A stretch of 64,000 nucleotides of DNA from Panonychus citri (lineage: Eukaryota; Arthropoda; Arachnida; Trombidiformes; Tetranychidae): positions 186,001 through 250,000 of the forward strand of contig NW_026515539.1 in assembly GCF_014898815.1 (NCBI RefSeq). Direction: 5' to 3'. The position numbers and the translations under genes are program-made. The notes below the pieces were generated by a model that was not told the DNA's origin, did no database searches, and worked only from the letters and a program-made list of their open reading frames with translations. Positions 20,298 to 32,962 of this stretch are shown piece after piece (positions within the stretch are counted from its first letter, which is position 1; each line of letters begins with the position of its first letter).

Positions 20298-20732
20298 ATG
20301 TTGAGTAATTTTGAAATATCTTCTATACTCAAAAACATTAAATGGTTTGGTGGAGTCTTTCCGAATGATCGATTACCGACTACATTTAAAAAACCTAAAA
20401 GTTTCATTATAAATTTAGATCCTAGTTATAAACCAGGAACACATTGGACAGCAGTTCACTTTACTAAATATGGAACAGGACTATTTTTTGATTCTTTTGG
20501 TAGACAAGCAGAAGGAAATATTTTATCTTTTTTAGAAAGAAATGCTACAAAAGGGTTCACACATTCAACAGAAAAATATCAAGGTAATCAATCAATGGCC
20601 TGTGGCTATTTCTGTATCCTATTTATTTTGTTAGCTCATCATCCATATCTTTTTTTAAAACTATTTAAAAAATGTAAGTTTTTATTCAATGAACGTCGAT
20701 TGAAATATTTATTAAAAAAGTATTTGCATTAA
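20298..20732 (+). CDS. Adenain-like maturation cysteine protease
   Basis: A 144-residue protease of the adenovirus/Ulp1-like C5-C48 fold that would process virion proteins. From ATG 20298, catalytic positions are His49 in GTHWTAVHF, Asp65 in FDSFG, Gln95 in YQGNQ and Cys102 in MACGYFC, the expected order His-Asp-Gln-Cys. A basic C-terminal tail follows. The frame could open earlier at a TTG (20286), but the ATG just after the capsid gene stop is the better start. Small precursors encoded nearby carry Gly-rich candidate cleavage sites. Confidence 0.93.
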   Translation: MLSNFEISSILKNIKWFGGVFPNDRLPTTFKKPKSFIINLDPSYKPGTHWTAVHFTKYGTGLFFDSFGRQAEGNILSFLERNATKGFTHSTEKYQGNQSMACGYFCILFILLAHHPYLFLKLFKKCKFLFNERRLKYLLKKYLH

Positions 20733-20754
20733 ATTTTTTTTTAAAAAAATAATG

Positions 20755-20821
20755 ACTGCCTTCTCCGGATCAATTTCAGCCTTGGCTGAAATTGAGCCGG
20801 AGAAGGCAGTTTTCTACTACT
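20755..20821 (-). repeat. Right terminal inverted repeat with hairpin
   Basis: Arms 20755-20781 and 20784-20810 are complementary over 27 nt with one mismatch and a 2-nt centre, an almost perfect palindrome beginning ACTGCCTTCTCCGG. It is followed by TTTCTACTACT to the element end at 20821. Read from the right end inward, the order (AGTAGTA, then AAACTGC, then stem) equals the left end. Confidence 0.92.
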
Positions 20822-20827
20822 ATTGTC
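20822..20827. repeat. Right target-site duplication ATTGTC
   Basis: Exact copy of the six bases before the left terminal repeat. Host sequence resumes directly after it. Confidence 0.93.
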
Positions 20828-22961
20828 GTTTGTTGCTATTATTATTATTGATATTGTTATATTACTTTATTATCATTATATTATTATTATTATTTTAACC
20901 CACTTCAGAATGCTTGAATCTCTAACAAGGAGGGGAAAAAATGAACTCAAGATGAATCAGAAAATGCTATCAACATCATGAAGATGATTATCATCACCAT
21001 GTTGCAAATAATTTCAATCAAACAAATAATTCAATCCTTTTTGTAAACCTTAATTTCAACCAGACAAATCTGAAAAGCCTCAGGCTAAATAATATAAAGA
21101 AAAGGTCTGAACAGATATAATGAAAAAATTCACAACAAGAAATCAACAATTAACACCATGATCATGATTATAAACGATGAGTTCAATTTCAATTCCAATT
21201 CCAATTCCAATTCCAATTTCAACTAAAACAAATTCAATTGTAAATAATAACGAATAAGGAACATAAAAGTAAATTATGATTCCATCGAACTTGATTCTCT
21301 CCAGTCTCTTTCTCTCTTTCTTTCTTTTTTCTTGTTTCGAAAAAAAAAGTTCTAACATCGATCATCGAAATCTGTTTAATCGATTGTAATTCTGTAATAA
21401 TAATAATAATGTGTTCATATTTATTATATTATTGTTATAAATGTGTAACACATGGATTTGACATTTCGCTCAAAACCTAATATGCTTAAAGATTCATTTG
21501 CTATTGTCAAGTTAGTTAGAGATTTTTTTTATAAATCAAATATAATAACAATCATAATAATGTTGATAATAAGATGATGATGATGATGATTCAAGTTTCA
21601 TGAGCAGTTTTCATTGTTACCAATTTAGTTGATCTTCAATCAACATTAAATCAATCAACATGAAATCAGTTATTTTTATATTGAGAAAACCAAACTTTTC
21701 ATTAAAATACTTATTGATTATTTATTCGAGCCTTTATTCAATCAATCAAATAATCAATAGTTCACTGTACTACCTGAGTAGATTTTCACTCAATAGTTAA
21801 TTACTTAATTGTATTAATAGTTTCATTCGTTAATAATTTAATTTCCTAATATCGATTAGTATTTTCAATGATAATCCTTTACAACCATTCATATTGTCAA
21901 CCGATTTTGATATTTTCTTGTTCATGTCCTCGGATAAGTCTATTGATCTCATTGATTTAAAACTAGTTACTCTTTAATGCAACCACTTTAAGCTAATCAA
22001 TATTAATTGTTAATTGTGATTAATTATTGAGAAGAAAAGTTTCTCGTTCACTTACGCCATCTATTAGATTTATCACTAACTTTGTCTTTCCATTCATTCA
22101 ATTACAACTGGTGACATCTGTTGACACGAAAAGAAAATGTTTTCATCAATTTGACCGAAAATTTAATTAATTTCAATTAGGAGTTAATTGTCTAATTAAA
22201 ATTCTGAATTTAGATTCATTATAGTTAGGTGAGTGTTTACCTTTCACTAGATTTTGATTTCTATCATTGAACAGTTTTACAGTCAATTAGATTATTAAGA
22301 TTATGAGGATAAACTTGATTAGATTTTAAAAAAATCAAACTAAACAATTAACGATTATTAATTGATAACAAGTAAATTGTAATGATAACATGATGTTATT
22401 TAGGAATATGAAGATACAGAATTTCAATTTCATTACATTTTTCGTTTTTGTTTGAACTAAAATTGTCTTTTCAAAGAATTTGTTTATTGTTTGATATTAT
22501 TAATAAGATGTAAGATCGAAAATTTTGGAGAATTTAGATTGTTGAAACTGTTGAGCAAAAGGGTATTTAGATTGTGATTAATTTAGAACCCGAAACCAAC
22601 AGAATTTTAATTGTCTTTTGTTATGGAAACTATTCGTCTATTCAAAGAAGAATTCTCAGATGACTCTTGATCCCAATGAAGATCATAATCAAAATAATTT
22701 TTTCTTTTTTTTTCGTAGATTAGATCAAAACTTCATTGGGATTATCTTAAAGATCAAGTTTTTAGAAAACATCGCTTCAAGAATAGAATTGAGAATTCTT
22801 CTTCTTTCTGATTTTCTTTTATTAATTAGACTTTTTTTTCTTTTTCATTCGAAATATTTCCTGATTGTTTAAGAAGAAGAAGAATTTGGAGAGTGAGAGA
22901 GGAAGAGAGAGTCAAAAGACAGAAGGAAAGAATGAGAGAGAAGGGAAGAGAGAGAGAGAGT
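20828..22961. other. Non-coding DNA downstream of alpha-actinin
   Basis: No coding region was recognised. The stretch contains the alpha-actinin 3' UTR at its right end, a short array of the hexamer AATTCC near 21186-21222, GAT and ATT tracts, and two CTCF-like motifs near 22054 and 22110. The frame at 21143-21358 is a translation of the hexamer array and CT tracts. Confidence 0.65.
22054..22124 (-). promoter_or_regulatory. Pair of CTCF-like motifs
   Basis: On the minus strand, CTAATAGATGGCGT (22067-22054) and TCAACAGATGTCACC (22124-22110) both resemble the animal CTCF core, CCAnYAGrkGGCrC. They have the same orientation about 55 bp apart. Occupancy is unknown. Confidence 0.35.
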
Positions 22962-25900
22962 TTAGAGATCACTTTCGCCATAAAGTGCAGTTGAGAATGA
23001 CATATAATCCAATGCTCCGGGTACCGCTCCGGTTCCTCGATAAGGTGACATTCTCTTGATACAATATTCAGCTTGATCAGGTGGTAATTCACGTCTAAGC
23101 TCATCAGCCGTGATGAAAGGCTAAAGATAAAAGAGAGAGAAAAACATCAATTGTAACTTCTATTATTTCTTATTCGTATGAAGAAAATAATAATTGACTT
23201 TTCTTTACCTTATCTCCGGCTAAAATTCTGAATGAATCGATAATCTGTTCAGCAGTATCGGTATCTGTCGCTTCTCTGGTCATAAAGTCAAGGAAGGTGT
23301 CAAAAGTAACATAGCCGGTGTTATTTGGATCAACGATTAGCATAATCCTCCTGAAATCAGCGTCACCTTGCCTATCACTTCGTATATTATAACCAAGACT
23401 AACAAGACATGATTTAAATTCATCTGGATTGAGTCGTCCACCTCTTGTTTTGTCAAAATGATTAAATGACATTCTGAATTCATTGAGTTGCTCTTGTGTG
23501 ATTCCCTTCGAGTCTCTAGTCAATATTTGATTTTCTACTTCATTAATGTTTCGCTTAATTGATGTCAATAGCTGCTCCCAACCAACTCGAAGTGTCTAAA
23601 TAAGGTATAACAGGAAGAAAATATTAATACAATGACAAGAAAATGACTGACAATAGGAAATAAGTAATATAAACAATCATCATGAGAGAAAGAGACAAAC
23701 CTCCATGGTAAATTGTGTATATCGATTCTCAAATATCATTGATTCTTGAACTTCTTGATGAATCTTTTCCAATTCATCCATATTGGGACGATATTGATTA
23801 ACAGCTTGATCGTATTGGATAAGCTTGTTTTTCTGATCTTCCAAAGTACCTTGCATACCCATTCCAACGGCAGCAACAGCGTCCATTTGCCTTTCAATCC
23901 AAGGGCCGACAACGTTTGCCCTTTCACCGAATCGACGTCGTAACCCTTCATTTCGTTGCTGTCTCATTGATTCAGCCGATAAAACTTGATCTCGTTTTGG
24001 CACTAATTGTTTAACATCAGCCCATTTGTTAGATATTTCCTATTAATATACAAAAAGAAATAAAAAACAGAATAAAAAATTAATTACAAATTGAAAAATG
24101 AAAAATGAATGAATAAATTTTTCCTGATAATCATCTCAACTCTTAATTATTGTTCATGTTCAACTTTTGAAATGTTTATAATTCAAAGGTTAAATATACT
24201 CTGCAAATCTATTGTTTTAAATTGTTGATATTAACAAACTTGTAAACACTGATCATTATGATAATAAGTAAAAACAATAACAACTGACAGTTAAGATTAA
24301 ATCTTTAGCCAAAAGTGAGTATTGTTATTATTATTGTTATAATTACTTTAAGAATCCTCATGAATATTTTAACGGTTAATCATGTTTCCTTGAAAAGAGA
24401 TGATGGTGAAAACAAAAAGGTCTACGATGATGAAGATGATGATTAAGGATGAAGATGAAGACAAATAGCAAGATGGTTAAAGAGATTAGATTAGACTAAA
24501 TAGCTTTTGTTTGATCAAAGACAATTAAATGTTGTTGATCAACCTGATTTAGAAAGTGGATCAGTAAAAAGAGAGAAATATAAAAGAGTTATAAATATTC
24601 AGAAGACTAATCCATCAGATGGAGTCATTTTCATGGTATCGTATTTGGATTTGCCTTTGAAAAGAGTAGTCAAAATGGTGATGACTCTGAGATTCAAGCT
24701 GAATGCTAATAATAAGATGATGATTATGATGAAAATCAAACTACAATAAGGTGAGCAAAGAGGATAAAAGTTAATAATAAAGCGAGAAAACAATTTAAAT
24801 CACCAGAATTAATTGGCGAAAAGATTAACAAACCAATCCTCTTGATGGAGATAAAAGCAACTGAATATAAGATGAATCGTTTACATTGGGATGAGCTTTT
24901 AAAGGGAACACAAATTTCGTTCTGAATTTTTGTATCTCTGTTTAGAATTACAGAAAAAGAGTTCAAGGTTGCTGTTTATTATCTTTTCTCTCTCACATAA
25001 TCTAAGCAACTACGTTCTTTTTATCAACAAACTTTATCACTTTCACTCGATGATTATTTATATTTATGGCTTTTCATGAGTTTCACCATGTTATTCAAGA
25101 AGAGGAGGCAAAGAAAATTTGATTCGAATTGAGTTTATGTTAACAACTCAGAAATATTTGAATAACTTGTGATCATTTTTCAAAAGAAATTCCCAAGATG
25201 AAAGGAGGTTGGAGGTGAGAGAATAATGAAAGGTCGAACCTCTGATATTTTTTGTTTGATTGATTTTGAAAAATGAGATTCATCTTATATTCTAATAACT
25301 TATGGAATAAATGAATGAAGAGATTTAAGGAAGGAGTGGATCATCTTTTCGTCTAATAAGTAAAGCTCAAAATTACTATTTCTTTTCATTGACTTGAAAT
25401 TCTAGCGAAGAAAAGTAAGAAAATCATGAAACCACTAAGGACATTCATCAAATAGTAAATAATGTTTCGCTTTTGCAGAGAAGCAAAATGAACATTGAAA
25501 GGTTCTAAATAACGACCTAAATGCTTAGACGGTTAACTCGATGCTGAAGCAAATCTGCCAAGAGAGAAAAGGAGATAGAATGAGATAGAGAAGGAAGGAA
25601 GAAAAAGATTAGAGGGCAAATGTATCATCTTTGAGGAAAAGGATGTGAACCTGGAAGAGATAGAGAGAGAGAAAGAGAGAGAGAAAGAAGATAGTATATG
25701 CATGGAAATAAATAAGAGGAGGGGATGATGAAGGATGAGAGTTGCTGAAACTCTGCCAGCTTGTTGAATTGACTTAACACTTCTAAAAAAGGCAGTTGAA
25801 GGCACTTCTAAAGTAACTTTTCATCAAAAAAATATCATGGAATCTTCAGAAAGAAAGAGAGAGGGAGAGAGAGAAACTCTAGGAATCACAGAGATATTTA

Positions 25901-25988
25901 AAGGTAACCGGTAAGTTGATGAACGAGATTATGATTTGAGATGATAATGAGGAAGAGATAAATACATCATGATAGTGGTGGTAAATGT

Positions 25989-26028
<40 letters not shown>

Positions 26029-29000
26029 GAAGAGTAAAAATAAAATGATAAAAAAAATTTAAGAAAAAATAAAAATAAAATGTTAAATGCTCACATCAGG
26101 AGTAAGACTAGTATAAGGATTCTCGATACCACCGGGAACCTGATATTTGGTGGCGATTGATGAGACTTCCTGAGATAAAGCAATGATTGACTTGTGCTCT
26201 TTATCAGCTTCACCAAGGGTCATCTTGAATTGTTCATGAGCTTCAATGAGTCCTTGAATCTCCTCAATGGTGTGAACTATAAACATATCAACCAAATCTT
26301 CACGAGCTCCATCCAACCAATTGTTAAATGGTGCAGCTCTTTTGGCAAATTCAAGGTGAAGGGTGTCAATTTTTTCCAAAACTGATTCAGCTTCTTCCAG
26401 GGCAATCCGACGGGCCTGGGTGAGTGAACCAAGTTTATCCCATTGATCACAAATCCGTTGGCATCTTTCATTGACTTGAACCGACCCATGGTAACCTAAA
26501 GTGTTTAATTCTTGAGCAATGGCGGCAATTTGTTCAACCCTATCCTGATGGGCAGCCAAATCACTTTCAAAGGCTTCGTGTTTCTTTTTCAGCGCTTTAA
26601 CCTCATTTAGGCGACAATGTCGAAAATCTTGGCTTTGTAACATTTGCTCTTTACCTCGAGTCCATTCTTCATGGATATCGGCTTTATGCTTGAACTTTTG
26701 AGCCAAATGGTCAAGTCGTTCAAGTCTCATCATCTCAGATAAAAGCCATTCTTCAAATCCTCGTTCCGCTGTTTCTAAACCTTTCCATGCATTGGCAATA
26801 TCCGCCACAGTTTTACCCTCGGTTGGTAAATAGGCTGGTCGATTACTTAAACGAAGTTTAGTTTGTAGGGTATTGAAATTAGTTTCAAGACGAGCTTTTT
26901 GTTCAACTCGAGGTGGTTTATGAACTCGACGGTATTGACGAAATTCTTCCAACTTCTTTTGAACTCCGGGCAGTGTATTGTCAGTGGTACGATTCTCCAA
27001 CCAAGGAGTAGTTCGACGGATCCATTCCAAAAGATCAGAAGCAAGTCGCTCATATTCTTCCATGAGACGTTCATTTTCTTGATTAACTTTAAGGACTTTA
27101 CATATCCGATTAGCTGCAGTCTCAGCCTAATAGTTGATTGGGAAAAGTAAACCATAAGAAAATAGAGAGAGAGATGATAAAAGGGAGGAAAATAAGAGCA
27201 AAAGAGAGGAGAGAAAGCAGAAAACATCAACAGCATAAATGCAAAGTGTATGAAAAGCGTTTATGTCAATATTTTGCCAAACCCGCACCAAAGGCAATGG
27301 GGAAAAAAAGATTGGTAGATGATAAATAAGTGATGGAGAAGAGGAAGGAAAAACATAAAGGGAGGATGAAAAAGATGAAAAGCCAGATAGCCAAGGGTTT
27401 GTTGACGATGATGATGATGATGATGGTGGGTGGTTAAGTTGGAGAGCCATGGTTGTTAAAGAAAGAGCCAAAATCAACGGCAAACAACAAAAACAGATAA
27501 TATCCAAACAAAGTGAGAAGAAGATAAAGATAAAGATGATGATGATGATAATGGATGAGCGTGATGATTCCAAGATGTTCAAATGACGAGCAAATGAGAG
27601 AGGGAGAGAGATAGAAAAAAGAATGGATTAGATAAACTGAATTACAAAAAAATGAAAACATGATTTTTTTCATAACAATTCAAGTCTTTTCCTTGGAAAA
27701 AAAAAATCATAATCATTGAGAGAGAAAGAGAGAGAGCTTGAGTTTTTCAAATGTTATTATTGTATTTTGATAATACATTTTTAGGGAGTAGGTATTGTTA
27801 AATTAGCAATTTGTCAGTAAAGGATAAAAGTTATATATGGAATCATAGATGAAGAAGAGAAAAGGAGGAAAGAGAAAAGAAAGGAAACTAAACGATATTG
27901 AGATTATATTAAATATGATTATGATTTGAGAGAAGGAAGAAAAAAAAAAGGTAAGGGGAGAAAATGAATGAATGAGGAATTTTTGAATTGAGTGAAAAAA
28001 AGGGCGGGAGAAAGAAGGTAATGTATTTTTGCAGTAATTATGATTAGTTCAATTGATGGAACTTCGTAAGTCTACTGAGTGTGTGAAAGATTTAAAAGGT
28101 AATTGGCATAAAGGACACAAGGTAAATAGTTAACATTAGAAATGGATTTTAAATGTAATTTTCAACTTCTCATAATCATAATCATTACAATTTCCATAAT
28201 AATTTGAAGAAGATGAAAAATAAGAAGTAGAAGAAGGAAAAGAGAGAGAGAGAGAGAAAGGTGATTCCATAGGGAGGGCGAGAGAGTGAGAGTGAATAAT
28301 AATAATGAGGGAATAGCAAACATTTAGATTACCTGCTGAGCACGAGAAAATGTGTGGTAATAGGAAGATACATAAGTCATTATTGCCCTCTCATCAGGCC
28401 AGGCAGCCGAGTTAATGTCTATTAATGATTAGATTTCAATGTTGGTTCATGACAAGTTCAAAGTCAATTCCATCAGGTATCGGTTTGTGGTTCATTGTTA
28501 ATTGTGTGTTTGTGTTTGGTTTGGTTTGTGGTTAGCGTTTCATTGAACATTCATGGTGATAATGGTAGTTGGTTAATTGTTATCATCGTCAGGTAAAAAT
28601 AATCAGCAAATTGTCAGTGATTTAAATTATATCAAATAGCGATATGTGTAAATATATAAAAAAGAGAAATAATTTAACAAAAGAAAACAGGCATTTCCAT
28701 GCATTAGAATTATATCATTTTAGATTAGATACTAATTATTAATTAGTAATTAACATGTTAATTGTTTGGTAGATTATTTGATAAAGAAAAGGCAGTTAGT
28801 TTACTACTGTTGATTATGATGATAAAGTGATAGGAGGATAAAAGGATGATTTATCATCAATATTGATTATTAATCACTAATCAATATTAATGAAGACATG
28901 CTTTTGTTTTTATACATTTGATTCTGTTAAAGTAAAATTATAGTTAATCAATTGTTTGGGTGAAAATTAATTCATATATTCAACGATTTGAAACAAATAG

Positions 29001-30638
29001 ACATTGAGTTGATTATGTTTCCATTGGTTATTGTTAGTTGTTGAATTTCATTCATGGTGAAAGAGAGGTTTCATTTTTTTGGGCTATTTGATTAATTAAC
29101 TTGCACGATTAACTAATTGAAAAACAAACTTGCTCTTCTATTGATATTCACTCAATCATTTACCTGTTGAGCACCTTGAAAGGCATGATAATAGCAGGAA
29201 ACATAGGTCATAACGGCTCTTTCATCGGGTTTAACCGTGTTAACCATGTCTGAGTGTGTGGATTTGTATCAAAATAATCAATTACAATTAAAATAAAACA
29301 AAAAGAAATCATTATGATAATTAGCATGAAATTCAAATGGTGATAATTGAATGACCCTTTCAACATAATCAACATACCGATAAGTTATTCTCATACTAAT
29401 CTTAATCTTAAAAAGAAACTGTCTGACAAAACCAATTAATAAAATATATTGATTACCATGAAAATTAGTTAACTGTTGAGGTTTAGTTATTTTTGTGAGT
29501 TTCTGATGGTTGAGAAACAAACACAGTGAGTGTGAAAGATAAACATGAAACATATACATTTGAATTACGAGAGAGAGAGAAAGTGAGTGAAAATAGTTAG
29601 TTAATTGTAATACATAATATCTTAAATGATAAATGAGTAGGTGTGTTGGAAAGTGTGTATGTGTGTGAACAAAAATCTTCATCATCAACAATCAACAACA
29701 ACAAGACACTAATGTAATTAGATGGATGGAATCAGAAAGCAAGAAGGAAAAAAATTAACGTTAAATAACTGAATTAGTAGACAACAGATTAGCTTAACTG
29801 TTTCATTCTGGTTAAACTTCAACACACTTATTTACATAAAATCTTTTCAATATCATTCTTATCAATTTTTCGCAATATTAAACTCAGAATGAGACTGAAC
29901 TTTTTTACTAACTAAAAGTCGTAAATTTTGCCGCTTTTTCACTTTTCTCTTGCCTGTAACCAATTATAACCTACTCATTAAAGGACTTTGATGTTTTTGC
30001 TACTTTGCTGATGACGATGATGATGATGATGGTGATGATGATGATGTTATAAAGTAAATAAGTATGACAACTAGATCTAAAAGACTAACAAGTTTGACTT
30101 TTTTCTTAACTATTCAGACTTTTCCGGATAATCTGTTGCTAATCATTGTAATTAATAACAAGCTAATATCTTCTTAAGCATTTAATTAACATGATCATCA
30201 CCATAATCTTATTATATCATGTTCTTATTCAACTATATCCTCGCAACTATTTAGAAACAAAAGTCAATTAATTTTAAAGGGAATATCGAAAATAATAACA
30301 AACAATTTAACAGATCTGTTAAACATTAGAAGCTAAACAAAAAAGAAAACCTTATTCTATGATGACAGTGAATTATTATTTATGTACAATTAACTAACAA
30401 ACAACATGAAATTGAATTAATAGTCTTTACACTTGGTAGCGTGTTGATTATTAATGTAATAATAATAATACAATTGAGAGAAACGTGTTGCCGGTTCGGA
30501 TGAGTCGACAGTCATCATCTTCATCATCAAAATCATCATTAGATGCATCAAGGCAATATTGTTATTGTTGTTGTTTCTCTCTCTCTCTCAAAATAAACAT
30601 TTTCACTTGTAACAACAGTTAATTAATGACAGTTGAAT

Positions 30639-30681
<43 letters not shown>

Positions 30682-31187
30682 CAAAAATTAAACCCTTTTT
30701 TTACATACACAAAAGTGATCATGCAATACAATACATGTAAATGTATCTACATTAATATATAATTTATATTATTTGCCTTCCCATAACATCTCAATCTAAT
30801 AATATTGTTAATTTAGTTGATATTAGTTGTTGTTGTTGTGGTAATTGTAGTAAGCAATGAATAAGTTTGAAAACCTAATTCTCATGCCCTCCCCTTGAGA
30901 GTGCAGAGTAAAGAGGGAGGAAGATAACGATTGTAGACAAATTAGACTCATAATGTTTGGGTTGGTGAATAATACATAAGCTTTTTGGTGTGATTACTAT
31001 TTTTGTGTTAATGCTTAATTGTTAAAATGAAAATTTTCGAGAAGAGAAAATTTTGCTGCTCATTCTAAAAGGGAGGTGGGGGGAAAGCGAAATTAGAAAA
31101 TCTGAGAAATAAGATGAAGGAGAAAGAGAAGATCTTGAAAAATAAGAAGAAAGAAAGAAAGAGAGAAAGAGAGAAAGAAGGAAAGAG

Positions 31188-31218
<31 letters not shown>

Positions 31219-32809
31219 GAGAAAATAACTTGGCAGCTCATATTGGTTAATACGAATTCCGGAAAGGAACTTGACAAGATATTCTAATAATTACGTTGAT
31301 TCTCTAACGTTTTCTTGGCAAAGATATTTACACTATTGAGACCTTATTAAGCTTCTCAAAACCTAAAATCATCTTAACCCGGACAGTAGTTTGTTGTTGT
31401 GTAAATCTAATGTATAAAAAAGTAATAACAAACAACAACAACAACAACAACAACATATAAACAAAGTTATCAAAATTGTAATCAAAAACAATAAGAAATT
31501 GATTATTCTCATTATCATCCTTTTCTTTTTGTCATCATAATAATACCAAAGAGAATATAAGAAGAAAAATGAAAACAATCGTCATACCTTCGGCGTCCAA
31601 CATTTTAGGTATGTTAAGGTGTTTCTCGGCGATATCGAAAGCCAAATTTAGATTCTCTAATGGATGATCCTATGAGTATTATTGAATAGGGTGGAAAAAA
31701 ATAATGATGTCATGAAATTAATGGAAGAAAAAACAATGGATATTAATAGATTGATAGTAATGATGGTTGTAGAGCGGGGTGGTAAGTGATGATGAATTGT
31801 ATATATATATATTGATGATACAATTTTAATTGTCATTGTCAAACTGCTAACTCACTTTGGATAGACTTGAATAGTCAAGGAGATCGGGACGGTGCCTGTG
31901 AATTAATGCACAGAAAGCAAGACCATCCTTCCAGCTCATATGGAAGTTTTGAACATTAACGTTCTTGTAGGGAGCCGTTTTTCGTTGACACCAAAGGAGA
32001 AGTCCTTCTTTAGCGGTCATCTCTGATTAGATTGGAGAAAAAAGATAAATGATCAAATTATTAGAATCATCTTTCGTAGAAAATAAATTTAGCAATATAT
32101 TGGGCTTTCTCTTTTCTCTAGGAGAAATTTTGTTTGACGAATCTTTTTTTGCATTCCATCAACTTTTCTCGATGTTTTCGCTTGATTTCCTCATTTGATT
32201 TTTCGAATCTACAGATATATGAACGCAGAGAGGGAGAGAGAAAACCACACACCTTCAACGGAGATATCTTGGATGGCGAATCTCAAAATGATTGTCCAGA
32301 TTAGGCCAAGAGTCATCTTTACATTTCCATCTACAATCTCCTCGGCACCAATGGAAACCAAACGAACTCCTTTACTGGCAATGAAGTCTAAGGCTTTATT
32401 GACATTGGCAATTTTGTGGAATCTCATTTTACCCCGATCAGGTTTGGGTAAACTTTCACCAGAAATAACTTCCAAAAGTAACATAAGTTTAAGGCCATTT
32501 CGGAAGTCTTCTTCAATGTTTTCTATCTGAGTTCCAGCTTTTCTTAGGTGAGAATTACACCAAGCCGTAAAGGTCTGTAGAAAATGAGATCAGGGAGAGA
32601 AAAGAGAGAGAAAGACATCAAAGTCAAAGAGAATAGAATAAAATTTTGGTAATAACAAAATTTACAGAGGAAAATAAGGTGAAAAATAAGGCTAAGATGA
32701 AGAAGAAGAGGAAGACATAAGGGAAGATAGACAGAGACAGACACACATACATATAAAAAAAGGGGAAAAAGGAGATGATGAAGAAAAGAAGAAAAAAGAA
32801 GAGGATAAA

Positions 32810-32844
<35 letters not shown>

Positions 32845-32962
32845 AATAAAAAAGATTATCAGAAATTACCTTTCGCTGCTGTTTCTCCCAAGCCGGGTCA
32901 AGAAGACCATCTCGACCGTCGTCTTCCTGACCATTGTATCCTTCAACATCGTATTCACTCAT
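22962..32962 (-). CDS. Actn: Alpha-actinin
   Basis: Actin-crosslinking protein of Z-discs and adhesions. Exons on the minus strand: 32962-32870, 32574-32253, 32022-31856, 31669-31588, then one of 29249-29164 or 28418-28333, then 27126-26095, 24039-23701, 23595-23209 and 23120-22962 (stop TAA 22964-22962). The sum is 2667 nt, 888 residues, matching the usual 890. Order: two calponin-homology domains (start DPAWEKQQRK, FTAWCNSHLRKAG), four spectrin repeats mostly in the 1032-nt exon, then two EF-hands and the GESDL tail. The first EF loop (DKTRGGRLNPDE) keeps the end positions; the second (DPNNTGYVTFDT) lacks Glu at position 12, suggesting weak calcium binding. The two 86-nt exons encode alternative versions of the end of the actin-binding domain. 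Confidence 0.96.
25992..26026. repeat. GA dinucleotide tract in alpha-actinin intron
   Basis: About 17 GA units, CT-rich in the alpha-actinin transcript. Similar tracts occur at about 30641-30679, 31201-31222 and 32818-32840 in other introns of the gene. Confidence 0.9.
28333..28418 (-). CDS. Actn: Alpha-actinin alternative exon b
   Basis: An 86-nt exon with its own acceptor and GT donor, encoding a segment with DINSAAWPDERAIMTYVSSY. It is the same length and aligns throughout with exon a at 29164-29249. Because 86 is not a multiple of three, including both or neither would break the frame, so the two are mutually exclusive. Confidence 0.9.
29164..29249 (-). CDS. Actn: Alpha-actinin alternative exon a
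   Basis: An 86-nt exon encoding a segment with DMVNTVKPDERAVMTYVSCY, ending in GAQQ before the donor. It replaces exon b at the end of the second calponin-homology domain. Intron space of about 745 bp separates the two. Confidence 0.9.
29590..30097. repeat. Duplicated 0.5-kb segment, copy A
   Basis: Lies in the alpha-actinin intron upstream of exon a. It is almost identical, in the same orientation, to 56511-57012 in a MAU2 intron. The differences noticed are a 3-base gain (ATC) in copy B, a shorter GAT run and one base change. It contains a GAT microsatellite near its right end and no coding sequence. Confidence 0.93.

Larger units (their letters stand above)
4255..20821 (+). mobile_element. 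Complete Polinton/Maverick element
   Basis: A 16,567-bp virus-like DNA transposon. Both ends are visible: ATTGTC at 4249-4254 and 20822-20827 is a 6-bp target duplication, the size known for Polintons, and the element starts AGTAGTA and ends TACTACT. It carries the family core: protein-primed polymerase B, RVE integrase with chromodomain, A32-like packaging ATPase, adenain-like protease, double-jelly-roll major capsid protein and penton protein. It also has a dUTPase and a TBP-like gene. Polymerase and integrase are frameshifted in this copy, so it is probably unable to move by itself, while the virion genes stay open. All genes except the dUTPase point rightward. Confidence 0.97.

Noticed and set aside
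20755..20810. Right-end palindrome as a transcription terminator
   Set aside because: A bacterial-type terminator does not fit a eukaryotic element, and the left end has the same structure, so terminal-repeat function is the better reading.
27127..27673. Minus-strand frames of 151 and 79 residues in an alpha-actinin intron
   Set aside because: Low-complexity Leu/Ser/Phe translation of CT-rich intron DNA, between well-supported exons.
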